DNA from: Diphasiastrum complanatum
Taxonomy: Eukaryota; Streptophyta; Lycopodiopsida; Lycopodiales; Lycopodiaceae
Assembly: GCA_029204225.1 (NCBI GenBank)
Contig: MU831929.1
Location: forward strand, 32,505 to 96,504
Direction of reading: 5' to 3'
DNA length: 64,000 bases
Positions 24,401 to 39,400 of the stretch are shown piece by piece. Both the position numbers and the translations under genes were made by a program. The notes below the pieces were generated by a model, which saw nothing but the letters and a program-made list of their open reading frames with translations, ran no database searches and was not told the origin of the DNA. Position 1 is the stretch's first letter, and every line of letters starts with the position of its first letter.

Positions 24401-27400
24401 TTTTCTACCCAAAAAACAAAAACTACCACAAGAAGAATCAAACACCCAAATAAAAGGAGGATCTAAACACTTTGTAATGTAACCCCACACTGCCACAAAA
24501 GTGCTCTAATATCACGTTACAAGCAAAACAATGCATAGAATATTGAAATATTTGCACATGTATAGAGCAATGAGTGAAGAATATTTATCATAGTATTGGG
24601 GAAACGCGTTTCCCGGCCCTTTTTGGCTGGGAAATGCGTTTTCCAGCATATGTTATTTCCCTGAACATGGGAAATGCCCCCTGGGAAACGGTCGTTTCCC
24701 CATCAGACAAACGCGTTTCTCTGATGGGAAACGTTTTGTTTCCCAGAACACCTTTTGTTTGGAAATGTTTTTTTTAACCCTTAAAAAATGACCCAGAATG
24801 AAGCGAGAAAGTATTTCTGCCTGAAAATGGCTTGAAAATGGCTGGAATCTCACCTGAGGTAGGTCGGAATCCTACTGGGGGGTCTGCTACAAACTTTGTT
24901 TCAGACTCGAGCTGGAAACAATCATGATTTTGACCAGAAATGCTCTTTCTCAGAAAACAGGATCGCTGGACAGCAAGCTATGTTTTTTCTCAGAACTTTT
25001 GCTACAAGAATTTTCTATAGTATCTAGATTCTAAATTATAATGATTGAAACGTTACATTCAAGAACACGACACATCTATGATCCATAGTTGCATCTCCTT
25101 CTGAAATGCATGGTTCCGGAAGTGTCCGGAATTTAGGGTTGTTCCGTGCCAAACGATTTTGCTTTGAATTTTTTTTTTTCAAACCTGTTTGCGGAGGATA
25201 TGCGAATAATTTAAATTCCTATAAGAAAAATGCTGGAAAATGAAAAGATTCTAGTCAATTGATCAAAAACTACATTGCCAGGAAAAAGCAAGGTCCTAAA
25301 GATTTAAGCGTAAGAGGTCATATATCCAGCTTTCCATGTTTTAAATTGGAAGTTTCTATAGTTTGAACAGATGTGCCAGCCACAAATATTCAGTTTTCTG
25401 GAAATTACTTAGTTTTTAGTAGTAGCCAATGTAAAGAGCGCTTGGAAGAGGCGCAATGTCAAATGCTAGATATTTTGTGAACGATGGTTCCGAAATGCTG
25501 GGTAAGAGACACAGAACATAATGAAGGCAGAAGAATGCTAGTTTCGTTCAAACTATCATTCTCCTCTGATATGCAAATAAGACAAAACCAAGTGTTTCTT
25601 TTTAGATAAAATCAATTTTTTTCTTAAGGTGGTTCAGTGGTTTTGGAATGATGGTTCGGGAATACTGGGTGCCTGGAAAGTGGCTCTGATGAAACTAAGC
25701 TATGATCTACTTTGGGATTTAGTAAACGTTTTTGAGCTTTATTATTGATCATTAATGATTCGCAAATTATATGATTAGTTCTTACATTAGGTTGTCGTGC
25801 AATCTAGCACCCTTCAATACTTTCAAATCACATTTAACTAAGACATTTCGGCATTGTCATTAGTTACGTCTGGAAAAACATTTGCCACCTGGGAAACGCA
25901 GCCCCCTTGGGAAACGAGAAATGGGAAACGGGGAAACAATACACATCATCTCCGAAACATTCTGAAATCTTAGGTCATTCTAGAGTAGAATGTTTATTTA
26001 TTTTTATTTCATTTTTTGTTTGGGTGTCTTGGGAAAAAAAAAGCCTAGAAAATTAAGAAAAAAACAATGATAGGTAGTAGTATTATACTAAATTATACAT
26101 GTAGTTGCATTGGAAGCAGGTTGGCCTTACGGCATTTTCAGATCACGCAAAGCATTGAATGACTTTGAACGAACCTTGTATATCTACACTCTATGGTTGT
26201 GAGACTAATACCATGCAACTGGAAGACATTCTAACAGGTCTTTAAGTTCTGTTGGGAATTCCTCTACTAAGTCGTACCTTGTTGCGCATTATGCAAGATA
26301 CTGTGTTTTGTAACACATACAGATACAGTATGAGCAATTATTGAAGCAAAGCTTAATCCAAATTCCATAGTGACAAAACTTGATCCTCGTGAGGTTTGAT
26401 TTCCTCTCTTGGTAGCACTCCTTACTCAACAATTTTGGTTTATCAACATGCAAGCTTTGGTCTTGATGTCACTGAGAAGGCATTATAAAGAGGTACTAAC
26501 TTGACTTAGATGTGGTGCATACAATAGAATTTCCTGGATTTTGAAACTTGCCATTGCTCCTAGTTCACGTGTCACTGGCTATAAATAAAAAATTTAGGTT
26601 CTATTTTTTTTTTCTCTCTCTTCCATTCCAACGTTCCGGAACATGTTAGAATAATAAATGTAAATGATGTAGAAGCCATAGGTTACACTGACCCAAAAGG
26701 TCGAGATCTGTGTAACCATGGTCATTTATATTTTAGGCCCAAGTTAGTATGAAACTAACTTGTAGGGACTCTTGGGTCCACTAGGGGCCTATACATGTGA
26801 ATTAAGTATCTAACTTGTTATTTGGGGTACTTAATTATTTTATGTAACTTATGGTAGCTAGATAGCCATTAGTCAAGTTATTGGACAGCCAACAGTCATG
26901 AAGGTAGATAGCCATCTTGGACTACTTATATGTAGCCATTCATTTGTATGAGACACTTTTGTTAAGCAATCTATTGTTCATATTGGCTATCCACAAATTT
27001 CTACAAGAGGGTTATCTAACCATCTCTCTCTTCTCTTTGAGAATACTTTGTGTTAATGAATAGTCTTGATTCTGGATTCCTACATGGTATCAGAGCCATT
27101 TTTCAGAATTGATTGCTTGCTGGAGGGCACCCAATAGGCAGCCACATTTCTCCTCTTTTGGTTCATAAAAATCCGAATTTTTCTGATTTTTGTGGAGAGA
27201 GAACTGTTCGGCTCCTTCTTGTTTTTTGTGCAGGAAATTGCAAGGAAAAGCTTGGAACCTCCACTCATTGGGGGCCAGCAGTAGGGCGCCTATGCTCAAC
27301 TAGTTTTCATGTGATTGAAATCAGATTACATGCTTCAAATTTCAAATTTTCTTCTTGGAGGAGGGCGCCCATCTACCTTGAAGACAAATGTGTTTTTGAC

Positions 27401-30400
27401 ACATTTGGTCTTGAGTTTTTGCAAGGAAAGGCTGGAATCTTGATTACCCAACAACGGTACATTAAGCAGATTTTGAAGCGTTTCAAAATGGAAGATTGCA
27501 AGCCGGTTGCTACACCAATTGAGACGGACCTGAAGTTAAGTAATCAAAGTGGTGGTGAACCATTTGATACTACACTATATTGTCAAGCGGTTGGAAGTCT
27601 CATTTACTTATGCAACTCAAGACCACGCATATCTTATAGTGTTTCCCTCATGAGTCAATTCATGCATGCTCCGTTGACATCACATTGAAAGCATTGAAGA
27701 GGATCCTTAGGTATCTTCAAGGAAGCAAAACACTTGGTCTGTTTTATCCTTCTAGTGATGATGCATGTTTGGCTGGTTTTTGTGGCTCAGATTGGGGTGG
27801 AGATCAAGACACTAGATGCTCTACTAGTGGTCATTGCTTTTTCATTGGAAATTCTGCAGGTTCTTGGTTAAGCAAGAAGCAGCCCACCGTTGCTACATCC
27901 TCAAGTGAAGCAGAGTATAGAGCAACGTTTTCAGCCACTACAGAGTGTATATGGCTGAGACAATTACTTGTCGATATGAAGCATGGCCAGCCCTCAGCTA
28001 CTCTCCTATTTATGGATAGTCAAAGTGCTATTGCCATTGCACGAAATCCAGTATTTCATGCAAGAACAAAGCATATCGAGATCCACTATCACTTTGTTCG
28101 GGAGAAGCTTCATAATGGCGACATCACGCTTGAATATTGTCCCACGGAGGATAATATTGCAGATGTGTTCACTAAGGCATTGCCTAGAGTTCGATTTGAA
28201 GCTCTTTGTGAAGCTTTAAATTTAAAGCAACATGCTGATTTTCTTACTTAGTGAATACATGTCATTTCTACATGTCATTTTCATTTAAGGAGGGTGTTAG
28301 AATAAACCGAAAAGGCCGAGATCTGTGTAACCATGGTCATTTATATTTTAGGCCCAAGTTAGTATGAAACTAACTTGTAGGGACTCGTGGGTCCACTAGG
28401 GGCCTATACATGTGAATTAAGTACCTAACTTGTTATTTGGGGTACTTAATTATTTTATGTAACTTATGGTAGCTAGATAGCCATTAGTCAAGTTATTGGA
28501 CAGCCAACAGTCATGAAGGTAGATAGCCATCTTGGACTACTTATATGTAGCCATTCATTTGTATGAGACACACTTTTGTTAAGCAATCTACTGTTCATAT
28601 TGGCTGTCCACAAGTTTCTACAAGAGGGTCATCTAACCATCTCTCTCCTCTTTGAGAATACTTTATGTTAATGAATAGTCTTGATTCTGGATTCCTACAG
28701 AACACTTTACTTTTGGAACATCGTTTTGATGCAACTTAGAAGTAGATGGTGTAGGACATATATCATAATTGCAATGGTGCGTATGTCGTCAAAGAATGTT
28801 GCCAAAAGTGCATATGCTGAATACGTAGCTACAAAAGTATCCATGCTAAAGTAAAAGTTGATATATGAGAAGTGAGAACAATAACATGAAGGTTTACTGA
28901 GCTCTATGGTGATGGTTTGAGAACGCCAAAAGAAGACATCATAAGGACCATTGGCGACATTGAGATCGATACTACGAACCAAGCTAGTCATATGGACCAA
29001 AAATGCCACTTAACATTAGTAAGATGATGAACATCAAGGCACCAAGCAATCTATAATGACCAAGACGGTTGCTCACTGTTAGCATGAACTGGAGAAAATG
29101 CATCGCGAGCTAGTCAAACAGACCACGAATACGGATAGGATCCACAGATGCATTATAGGTTGTAGTAGGAACGATCAGATGTAAAACCTGCTTAATAGCA
29201 CCTTAGTGAATGTCACATATAACAGTATTGCTCTAACTAAAATTATCGTTTGAAGGAGGAGCTATTGTAAAGTTAATGGAACATGGGTATGCATACCAAC
29301 CACTACATGAACATCTATCTTTGCGATAGCGCCAACAACAACAAGGGGGAGCACATTCCCCTTGCAAATGGAGCCTAGTGACTCAATGCTTTTAGGCTAG
29401 CTACCTGGCTCTAGAGCTATGCCTCAAGTATGGGTTATGACTGCTTTGGATAAATTTATAAATGCATCTCATGGCAATGACCCAAAGGCGCATACATGTC
29501 AGCTATCCTTTCTATGTTTCAAACATTTCGAACTAAAAACATTCTGGAAGTCTTGCATTTCAAATGTTCGGACTGCATTAAACAAAAAGTCAATAAATCG
29601 ATTGTGGGACATTCAAATTAAATTTTAAAAACTTGGCAATCAAAATGTTTGGGGGGCAGGGGATTCTGTTGATGTTCCACTGTTTGGTAAATCCATGTCT
29701 CAAGCAGCTCAAACTATGGAATAAACCATCATAGCTAGGTTGGTTGGGCGATTCTAGTGATTTTATACAAATTTGCTAAGAAGTATTAGTTATTGTATTG
29801 TTAAAGAGCCTGAAAAGTTTGACCTTGTAGCTGGTGAGTATTCATTTTCGCCTTGTAGTTGGTGAGTATCCATTTTCAAGTTTCCTTCTCATTTTTATGC
29901 TCAGCTTTTGTCTTTTCCAGGGTTGCAAGATATCAAGAAGTGAATCCAGGTGTTTTCACAATCATAACCTTCCCATTCCTTTTCGCTGTAATGTTTGGTG
30001 ATTGGGGTCATGGACTGGTGTTACTACTGGCAAGCCTTTACCTTATCTTCAATGAGAGAAAACTTGGCAGCAAGGTATTTTTCTTGTAATTTGCTAGGAT
30101 TAGTTGGTAAAAACTTGTATATATGTTAAGGATTTTTTTATTTGTCAGCTTTGGCACAGCAACAACATGGATAGTTTTATTTACTATAATGATCATCGTG
30201 TGCAAAAGAGTTCAAGAAGATTGTGGAAACATTGCTAAATGCAGCTCGATGTCTAGGAAGTGCTTTTATGAAAAAAAATAGCTTCTTCTCATCATGTTTG
30301 CTACCTAATCAAACCACACATAAAAATACATACGGAACCGCATTCCGTATATGTCTGTATTGTACAGTTCAAAACTGTGCTCCAAATTGTATGTCTTAGA

Positions 30401-33400
30401 ACAATACAAGGTTGGAAATCAATCAAAAGTGAATTCTGGTTTGCTAACCTACATGCTTGATTGTCATTAATCATCAGTACCACGGTCCCACCACTAAATT
30501 CTTCATTAACTTGACAAATTTATAATCAAACATGAATATTTTGAAAATCATGGTTCTCATTTTTGTCTTTGCTGCAGAAATTGGATGACCTGAGGATGGC
30601 ATTTGAAGGAAGATATGTTTTCCTATTGATGTCGGTGTTTTCAATATACACAGGATTTATCTACAATGAATTTTTTTCAGTACCTTTTGAAATATTTGGA
30701 GCTTCTACCTACAAATGTACCAATCCTTCTTGCAGGTAAACTGCCTATGGGAGTTGTTGCAAGCAAGTGAACTATTAATTTTGCTGATTCTGAGGTTGTT
30801 TCAACGTAAAGCTATGCAGTAGCACTGCTAAGTATTTGCAAAATCTTGAGACCTAGCAAATTCAACTCACTCTAGGAAGGTAGCACAATAGTAAATGTAT
30901 GTACTCTATCTACAGTCCTGAACATTCTGCCATTGAAACTGTACTGCAGCTAATTTGTTTTTGACTGATTGGTAGCTCATTTGTAGTTTTCATGGCACTG
31001 TTAATGATGTTGGAACAGAGCCCAGGAAAACAATCTCTTTCACCTAATTACCTGCTAGAGATTGCACATTTTATCTGTGTGGTTTTTTCTGTCTAAACTC
31101 GCAGAAACAGTATACAGGAAAGTTTCACTTTTCTCTTTTCTCATGCTATTTGTCAGTGCACAAATTACTAGTATCTGTACTTCATTCTTGAAGTTTTGTG
31201 ATTTCAGTTCTTTTCATCTTAGTGAAATGCATTCTGACAACCTATCTATTTTGCATTGCAAAATCTTGTCTGCAGACCTGCAGCAAACGCTCAAGACGTT
31301 TGAAACATGTTTCAAATGTTTTTTGATTTTTTGAAGGTTTTTGTCCAGTTTTGAGCCATAGAGTCTAGACATATTGGTATAGAAGCTAGGACCTTAAATA
31401 TCTAAAAATCCTTAATGAATGAGTCGCTTTGACCACTTGAAAGGGCCAAGGGGCAAAAAAAAAAAACCCTTAAAAATGGACATTTGAAATGCATTTCAAG
31501 GTAACTTTGGCTCAATGCATGGCCATTAAACATTGACTCATACTTGAGCACTTCTGCAGTTGTACGTGTTAATAGTCCAGGTCAGTAGATTGTTTTCCTC
31601 ATTTTCTTAAGTACTATAGGCATGCATTGGTAGTGCCATTTTTTTTGGCTTAGGCTCTCAATTGTAACATTTGTTAAGGTCAATTAACCAGCATCTAAAA
31701 TCTTGTTTATATGGGCAAATGAGTCATTCCTCATAGCCAGGGCAATCAAGACTGTCTGAGATGCCTTGCAATCAAGTATCTTCAAAAGCTACCAGCTTAT
31801 TATAAATAGAACTCCCATATGTGAAATACTATCTTAAAATAGAATCTTTATAACAATCTTTCACCAAGAACTTTTGCTTCTTATTTCTTTTCAAGAATCT
31901 CTTGGCTTTTATTGAATATTTTGTCTTGTGGGTGAGTATTATGGGCTGCAGTACTGTACAACATAAAATAATTAGTCGTCAGAATAAGTTTGATTAGGTA
32001 GATGAAGAGCTGAATAGGAGTGTGTCTAGATTCTTTTGTTTCAATCTCTTTCTTGTTTTTGTCATGGAGCTCCTCAAGATCTGAAAATGCTTTTGCTAGT
32101 GGTAATGTTTGTCATTAGAGTATGTTGCTCAAGTAGGCTTTATGTGACACCAGTAAAAAATTGCTGTAAAGTCTCTCCAACCCTTCTTGTAATTGTAGAT
32201 CTCACTTCATTCAGCGGCTAGAACAGATTGTTGGAAATCCTCTCAATTTCACTCTCTCTAATTTTTTGTCATAACGATTGCAGGGATGCTTCCACAAAAG
32301 GCTTGATCAAAGCTCATTCAGGAACTTATCCATTTGGTGTCGATCCAGTGTGGCACGGTTCTCGGTCAGAACTTCCATTCTTGAACTCTTTGAAGATGAA
32401 AATGTCCATCCTGCTTGGAGTTACACAGATGATGCTGGGGATCATCCTCAGCTTTTTTAATGCGAAGTTTTTCAGCAAACCTCTTGATATATGGTACTGC
32501 CTGAATTTTTGTGTTTGGAGTTTCATTGTAGTAGACTTTTGCATTTTTAAGAAAATGATCAACTTGTATAACTTTCTCAAACATCTATTATTACAATGGC
32601 GGTGCAACTAAACTCAAGTGAAAAAGTGCTACTTTGTGTGAATTGAAAGTTGAAAAGAAGTCCTTGAGATAGTCAAAATGAAATTCAGATGAGGCTTTTA
32701 ATATTGCTGATGCAAGTTTTCAATAGCTTCTTAAGTTAGAGTTTTGGAGACAACACAATGCAAACTTTGGACAACAATGAAAGTCTGTGCATCAGCTTTG
32801 TCTTAGAACAATGCAGATAAAGCTCCGATGTGTATAGGGATACATGTGTTTTCTTTGCAAAACAGTGTATTAGAGACCGTAAATGCCAAAATACATAATA
32901 TCAGTATATAGCATAGTTTTTATATGTAGGGTATGTAAGTTCCTTATATATCATAAGACAGTACAATGATGTCTGTTGAGGTATGCTCTCCTATCCACAA
33001 TATGAATTTGATACGAATCCATAAATTGGCAATCTCCAACTAAGATCTCAATGTAATATAAATAACTGAATAGCAGGTCTTCCTATAGAGGATGGCTGCC
33101 CATTAAGTCTCGTACAAAGAACTGTAAAGTCTCCAAGCAGTCAATTGTCACATGAGAGTGGTCCTATTTATATTGATTGAATACTCTTGGAGTTTTAATA
33201 TGCTTTTCTCTAGAAGGTTCACTTAGATTTAGGGCATGAATCTCCATATCCCCTTAGGAGAAGGTCCTTAATATGTAAAAAATGACCCAATGACATAATT
33301 GGACCTGAATGATTAATAAATGGACCCAATGCAATTAAATGGTACTTTTGGATCTAAGTGACTTGATATCCCCCAAGATATATTTAAGATGCCACATTAA

Positions 33401-36400
33401 TAAATATTAATCTCAAAGAGACGTGAAAAACGACAAAAAGGTACATGTTGAAGCAAAAGTACCAACAAAAAATGATGTGAAGAAATGTCGGGGGAAGTAC
33501 CACCAATCACGGACATTGGAGACTGTCATTCTACACATATGGGCCATATGAGAAAGAAGAAAAGCATTCTAGACCCATCAAACCAAGGTTCTTGTCTTGC
33601 CTCCAAGATCACAGGAATAGGAGGACGCATATGCAATCCTATACTAGGGGTCATTAGTAAAGTAAAGTAGGATAGGGGAACGATTGTATTGAAATCTACT
33701 TTCCTTGCTATTCGGGAAACGGTAGCTAGCATCTAGATTCTACTATCTTCAAGTTGCGTTCATGGATTCAAACATTGATGATTGTACACAAGAGATAACA
33801 CTAATAGTTTCACATTCTTTGCATGCAAGACCTATCACTCATGCCTCACCACAGAGGCTAAAACATGGATAGGTCAAGAGCAGTCATATTGAATTTGGCA
33901 GTGACTAAGACAAAGAGGATGAGCAGGAGGAGTCTAAGGAGGAGACTATACTAAGTTGTAGCTTGTAAATTCGGAGGCTGGACTTGAGTGACGAGCATTG
34001 ACACATGTAATCAATTATTATGTGCACTACACTTACCATTGCTCATTGTGGTGACTAGTCTATATCATGTAAGTAATACTAAGAACTATGCTTTGTGAAA
34101 TGCACATACGCTATTGGATATATTTGGAGTTGTTTTTAGCCATCTTTGGCCAAGTTTATGCAACAATTTTGTTATTGTTCCCAAGAGAGCCAATATTACA
34201 TCGTTGGAGCTACTTTCATTCATGTTTGATACATTTTATGCTACATTTTGGTTGTTGCTTAACTAAAACCAATACCACCTATCTTGAGCCTCTTTGGTCA
34301 TAATTGACCCATTTTGGTGGCTGTCCCACACCAGAACCTTCAAAGTAGTAGTTTTCAACATAGCACTAATAGGAGGAAAATATGATCCAATTGATGGATC
34401 TCCTTTCACAGCCTTAGCTCGTGCAGTAGATTAATAAGCCACTCCGAAATGGAACCAGCTGGCTAATCTACTAATCAGCCATCAGTTGGTTTCCATGAAA
34501 GAGGCGTACTTTGATAGAGAAACAAATTACAAATTTAAAACGGTTCGCTTGATAGTGCCATTGATTCTCTTCCCACTCCACACAATCATGCTTTGAATGC
34601 TAAAGCGAGTTGGGGCTGCTGCAATAGTTGATTTATGGAGAGCAATCAATTCTCAATGTAAAGAATTGGTTCCTTGTCCAAATATTGGGGTACTTAATTT
34701 AGTATTGCTTTGAGATTCGATTGGGAAAGGCTTTGAGCTCATTACTTTAGTGACTATTTCAGCTGTTTGCTTCAATAGGCCTATCTTTGGGAGACAATAC
34801 TTTCAATTCTAACTTTTACTCAACACTTGCTTAATCGAATCTGATATTTTGTTGATCAAAATATTAGGCTGTCTTTTGATTGTAGAGCTTTGGAAAACTG
34901 TGCAACCTCTTAAAACTTCTGTATGCTTGTCAATTTGTGAAAGGAAAACTATGTGAAACCCTCTCCATCTATCTTAGGAAGTCCATATAGTCATCATAAT
35001 TCCATCCTTATAAATTAACAGGTCCTCAAGAAGTTGACTCTAAGAATAAGGTGATAAGTAGAGGAAGCTATCAAGATCCGTATTTTATTTGACATTCCAC
35101 GCTCCTATACCCAATAGCATCGACTACTGTTGTTCAGCTTCAATGCGTTTAACTGTTTGGTCTCATGCCTACCATTTGTTGGTAGGTCGCTCTTTTGCCA
35201 CATGTCCTTATATTTCCTCCTTGGGTTAGCCTATTGGGCTAACAAGCATGACGTCTAAGGTGCATGTTTCTTTTTACATTGAGTTTGCTATTCTACTACA
35301 TTATTTGTACGATCTGTTGTCCTTGTTGATAACATTTGAGGCATTTTTCTTCACTTATTATCTGATAGAAAATATATTCAAGTTGTTCACTTCACTAGTA
35401 GATTGATACCCATTATCATATATCAATGTCAGTTCTATTAGCTCAAATATCTGAAATTGGTGATTATGAGTGAATTCGTAGGAATAAAGCTAGCAGCCCG
35501 TAAGACAATAGTTGTAGAAGGATGACAGGGACTCGATAGCATGATGCAAATTCTTTTGTAGCAATAGGCCTGGCAATTGCATCACCCATGACCACCACAT
35601 ACAACTCTTTAGTCACTATCACCCCGCCATATCATAAGGAGCATGCACCATCTCTTTTGCAAAACTTTAGGAATGCAGTTAGTTGAATGCTCATTTCAAT
35701 TCCTTGAAAGGTGATGAACAAGAGTTTTGGATTGTTGATTTTGAAGCCTGTTTTGATATGCATCATGAGATATACAAAAGATTCAACTATCAGACATAAT
35801 CACATACACATTGATGGTAGGAATTATGCTTGCCGAAGAACCCATAAGCAAAGCAGGACACTTGGATCTAGAGCTACAAGGAATTCTTCCAAGACTCTTT
35901 AGCTCCTAGGCTTCTCAACACAAAGTGAAATCATATGCATTGATCCTGAAAACTCGATCCTGAAAATGTGAAAACCTTTAAACCCTAAATGTGATACTCG
36001 AAAACGCGATCCTGAAGGCTGAAATCATCCTGAAAACATCAAAACGCGATCCTGAAATCATCCTCAAAATGTGGAATCATCCTGAAAACACAATGTTGAA
36101 AATGGTTTCTGAAAATGCGATGCTGAAAATAATGTGCCCAAGGAATGGTTCCTTAGGTACTTTAGGAACGGTACAGAATCGTACCTAGGAACGCATTCTG
36201 AGGTATGGTTCCGTACCGTTCCTAGGAAAGCATATACGTCTCAGTGAATTTTCTAGCTGAAACTTAAATATTTGCCTTGACAAAATGTCCTCATTTTTAG
36301 GTTGATTGGCCCCTTATTGTTGTTGCACACATACAAGTGGATCAAACTACATTACGAAGCTTGTAATAGTCATGTGAGTTGTAGTAGATCAATTCTGAAG

Positions 36401-39400
36401 TTGGAGCCCCTTGCTGAGCTCAAAACCTTGACCAGAAATATATAACCTTAGAGCTCATGCCCACCTCCAAAAAATTCAAGAATGTACTCTTCCAGAAAAC
36501 AATTCCTCGTTGCTGCTTTGATACCAAGCTGAGAAGACAACCATGTAAGATCATCTATATGAAAACATGATTTCTTTTCTCTAATCATAGGAATCTTTGT
36601 GAAACTATAATGCGAAGTTGATGGGAATGTTTGGAAGGTTTTCGATGAATGGATATATACTAGACTCTAGTATCAAAGTGGCTAGCAAGCCTAAGTGTCG
36701 ATTTAACGTGCTTATGTCCCAATGTAGGAGCAAGTGGGCTAGTCTTGCAGGATGAAGGTGTGTCAGTCTCCACAATGCAATGTACCTAGATATAAGTAAT
36801 CAATCTGTAAGATCAAGAAAAAGATAAGAAATCCTGGTGAACTTGCTGTTTGTGCTCATGGATGGTACCTATCTGCTACAAACAGTGGAACAAATTTCAA
36901 TGTCTCATAATTCACGGAGGATCAATCATGGCTATACATAAATCCTTCTTAAAGTTTTCTGAATTGGAAGTACATAATTTCCCTATCTAGGGTTAATATT
37001 TTGTGTGTCGCTACTTGCATCATAGTTACCACCTTGCATCATAGTTACCAGGGAAAGTGTTCTTACCCCCTGGGAACGCGTTCCCCACATTCGCACCTAC
37101 TGGGCAGTCCCCGGAACGCATTCCCAGGTGGGAACGCATCCCAGGCATGTTCCCAGGGTCGGGAACGCGTTCCCAAGTAGCAAAAGCAAAATCTTCTAAT
37201 AAAACCTTCTTTTTTTTAAGCTTCTCAGTTTTTCGTTGGCTGTTACCCATAAAAGTGTTCATATGCCTATATAAAAACCCATCAAAAGTATCAAGATACT
37301 CATTTTTGAGACATAAGGCCAGTTCCATTCCTACACTTTGCCGATTTTCATGGGCACTGTTTCAAACGTATATTTAATGACGTGGCGTTCCCACGTTCCC
37401 AATGTCTTGAAAACGTTCCAGTCACGTTCCCATTTTGTTCTCGTTCCCTGGCAACTATGACTTGCATAGTCATCAATTATCTTTTAAATCAAGGTTTGCA
37501 TTGAGATCCCAAGAATAAAACTTTTTAATCCATTTGAATTGAACAGATTAATGAGAGAATAAAATTCATTGAAAATATCAGGGATCATTTTTTTTGCGTT
37601 TCCTTTCTGTACTTGTATTGTTTAGCTTGTAACTGTTAAGGCTATGTAAGTACAATTCACTCAAAGGAGTTATTTGGATGTTATGTCACTCAATACATCT
37701 TCAAGCAAGCTATGAGTCCCAAAAACGCATGAATAACTTAAATGTTTCTCATCCCTTCTGAAAAATTAAAGAACTGTTAAGCTCACTTGATTGTTGCCTG
37801 GTGAACATAAACACTTGGTCATATCACTAGATTTCCTTGTAGTTGTATTTTCTAGATAATGTTCCAACCTTCATGCTATTTGCAGGTTCCAATTTGTACC
37901 TCAGATCCTGTTTCTCGGTGCAATATTTGGATACCTTTCTCTGCTTATAGTTATAAAGTGGTGTACTGGATCTCGGGCTGACCTTTACCATGTGATGATA
38001 TACATGTTTCTCAGCCCTAGCGCTGATCTTGGTGAAAATACACTATTCGATGGGCAAAGTAGCATTCAGGTATTGAAATGATGCCAAACGAGAGTTAGCC
38101 CTGGTATGCTTCCTTCAAAGGGCATTTCTTGGATTTTGGGAAAAAATCCAGTCTCAACTTTCCTTAATCGGCTTAATTTAATACCAAGCCATGTACTCAT
38201 GCTATAACAGATTTGATGCTAGGATATTTCAAGTTCTCAGCAGTTGATGTCCTACACAATATTCTTCACTCAATTTGACAGGTTTTCTTACTTTTACTGG
38301 CGGTGATTGCCGTACCATGGATGCTTCTGCCTAAACCTCTGCTTTTGAGAAAGCAGCACTTCAAGGCAAGTTCAGATCTTCAGTGCATTATTTAAATTTT
38401 GATGTCCTCAGGTCATTTTTTTCCAAATTGTATAGGTTTTATTTCATTGTAAAACTACCTTTTTGAAACGTATTGAGACTCTAAATGAATGGACCATTTT
38501 CTCACGTTCATTGAAACGTGGCAGCAAAACTGTTTTGCTCTCAGTGTTTTTCCAGTTTATGGCAGCCAGAGTGCTGATGGCAGCTGGAATGACAGTGTTA
38601 TCACCTCTATTGGTTTGTCTTTTCTTAAACAGAATATAGGCAGAAAATAACTGTAGCATTTTAAGGGAGGGTTGGATGAGCAGGCTTGATGGGAAGGGAA
38701 AGAACTTTTCAAAGTTAGATGCTTCACCAAAAAATATTAGCCTTATAAGAAAGGCTGCAGCAATTGCATAAATTGACTATTTGACTTATTTTAAAATTAA
38801 TTAGGCATTTGTCCTGTTCTATTGATGTGTAAGGTTACATCAATATAAATAATTTCTTTGCAAAGAGAATTCTCTTGATCCATCTCCCAAGAAGACACTT
38901 GCAGCTAGCTGCCACGTATTTCCAATCAGTCTCAAAAGCATTTGCAATCTCCTTAGCTGGAACAAAAAATCTCTTTACAAGAGATTCTAGAGGGGCCCTT
39001 TCAGCAGCCTCTCCATGCAAATCTGCAGGGAACAAACTCGATGAACCATGGAGAAGTGTCTGTACCTCTGCTCCACAGCCCTCTACATATAGGAGCATGA
39101 GAGAAGTCAAGGATAAGAATGGTTTCTTGGATTTGGGAGACCTAAATCCCTCATGCAGGTGGGATCCCAACTTCCAAGCACTGTGCATTCCTTTCAAATT
39201 TAGAAATGGGTAGTGCTTTAGTTCCCAATGCATGCACAAGTTCCAACAAGGTAATACTACCTAGAAGTACTTGTTAATTAGTCTTTTTTCCATATAACTA
39301 CTGGGTTAGTCAGTACCATAGTTGCACAGAATCGCGTTTCTGGGAGGAGACGTTTCGGAAACCGTGTTTCTCTTCCCAAAATCACAAAAAAAAAAAAAAA

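Larger units (their letters stand above)
26644..28699 (+). mobile_element. Copia LTR retrotransposon, internally deleted, with TSD
   Basis: Complete boundaries are visible. The 5' LTR is 26644-27084 and the 3' LTR 28295-28699; both start TGTTAGAATAA and end CCTACA. The element is flanked on both sides by the 5-bp direct repeat GAACA (26639-26643 and 28700-28704). The primer binding site TGGTATCAGAGCC is at 27085-27097 and the polypurine tract AAGGAGGG at 28287-28294. The internal region is only 1.2 kb and keeps just the end of pol. The LTRs differ by one ~36-bp indel near the left end and several substitutions. It sits in a VHA-a intron in the same direction as the gene. Confidence 0.95.

Noticed and set aside
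27085-27097. tRNA-like sequence TGGTATCAGAGCC (also at 180, 41188 and 59019)
   Set aside because: These are retrotransposon primer binding sites, not tRNA genes; no cloverleaf surrounds them.
35943-36130. CRISPR-like repeat array
   Set aside because: Repeat length and spacing vary, there is no cas gene and the genome is eukaryotic.
38835-39239. 134-codon minus-strand frame
   Set aside because: An overlapping plus-strand frame of similar length and the lack of any domain suggest chance.
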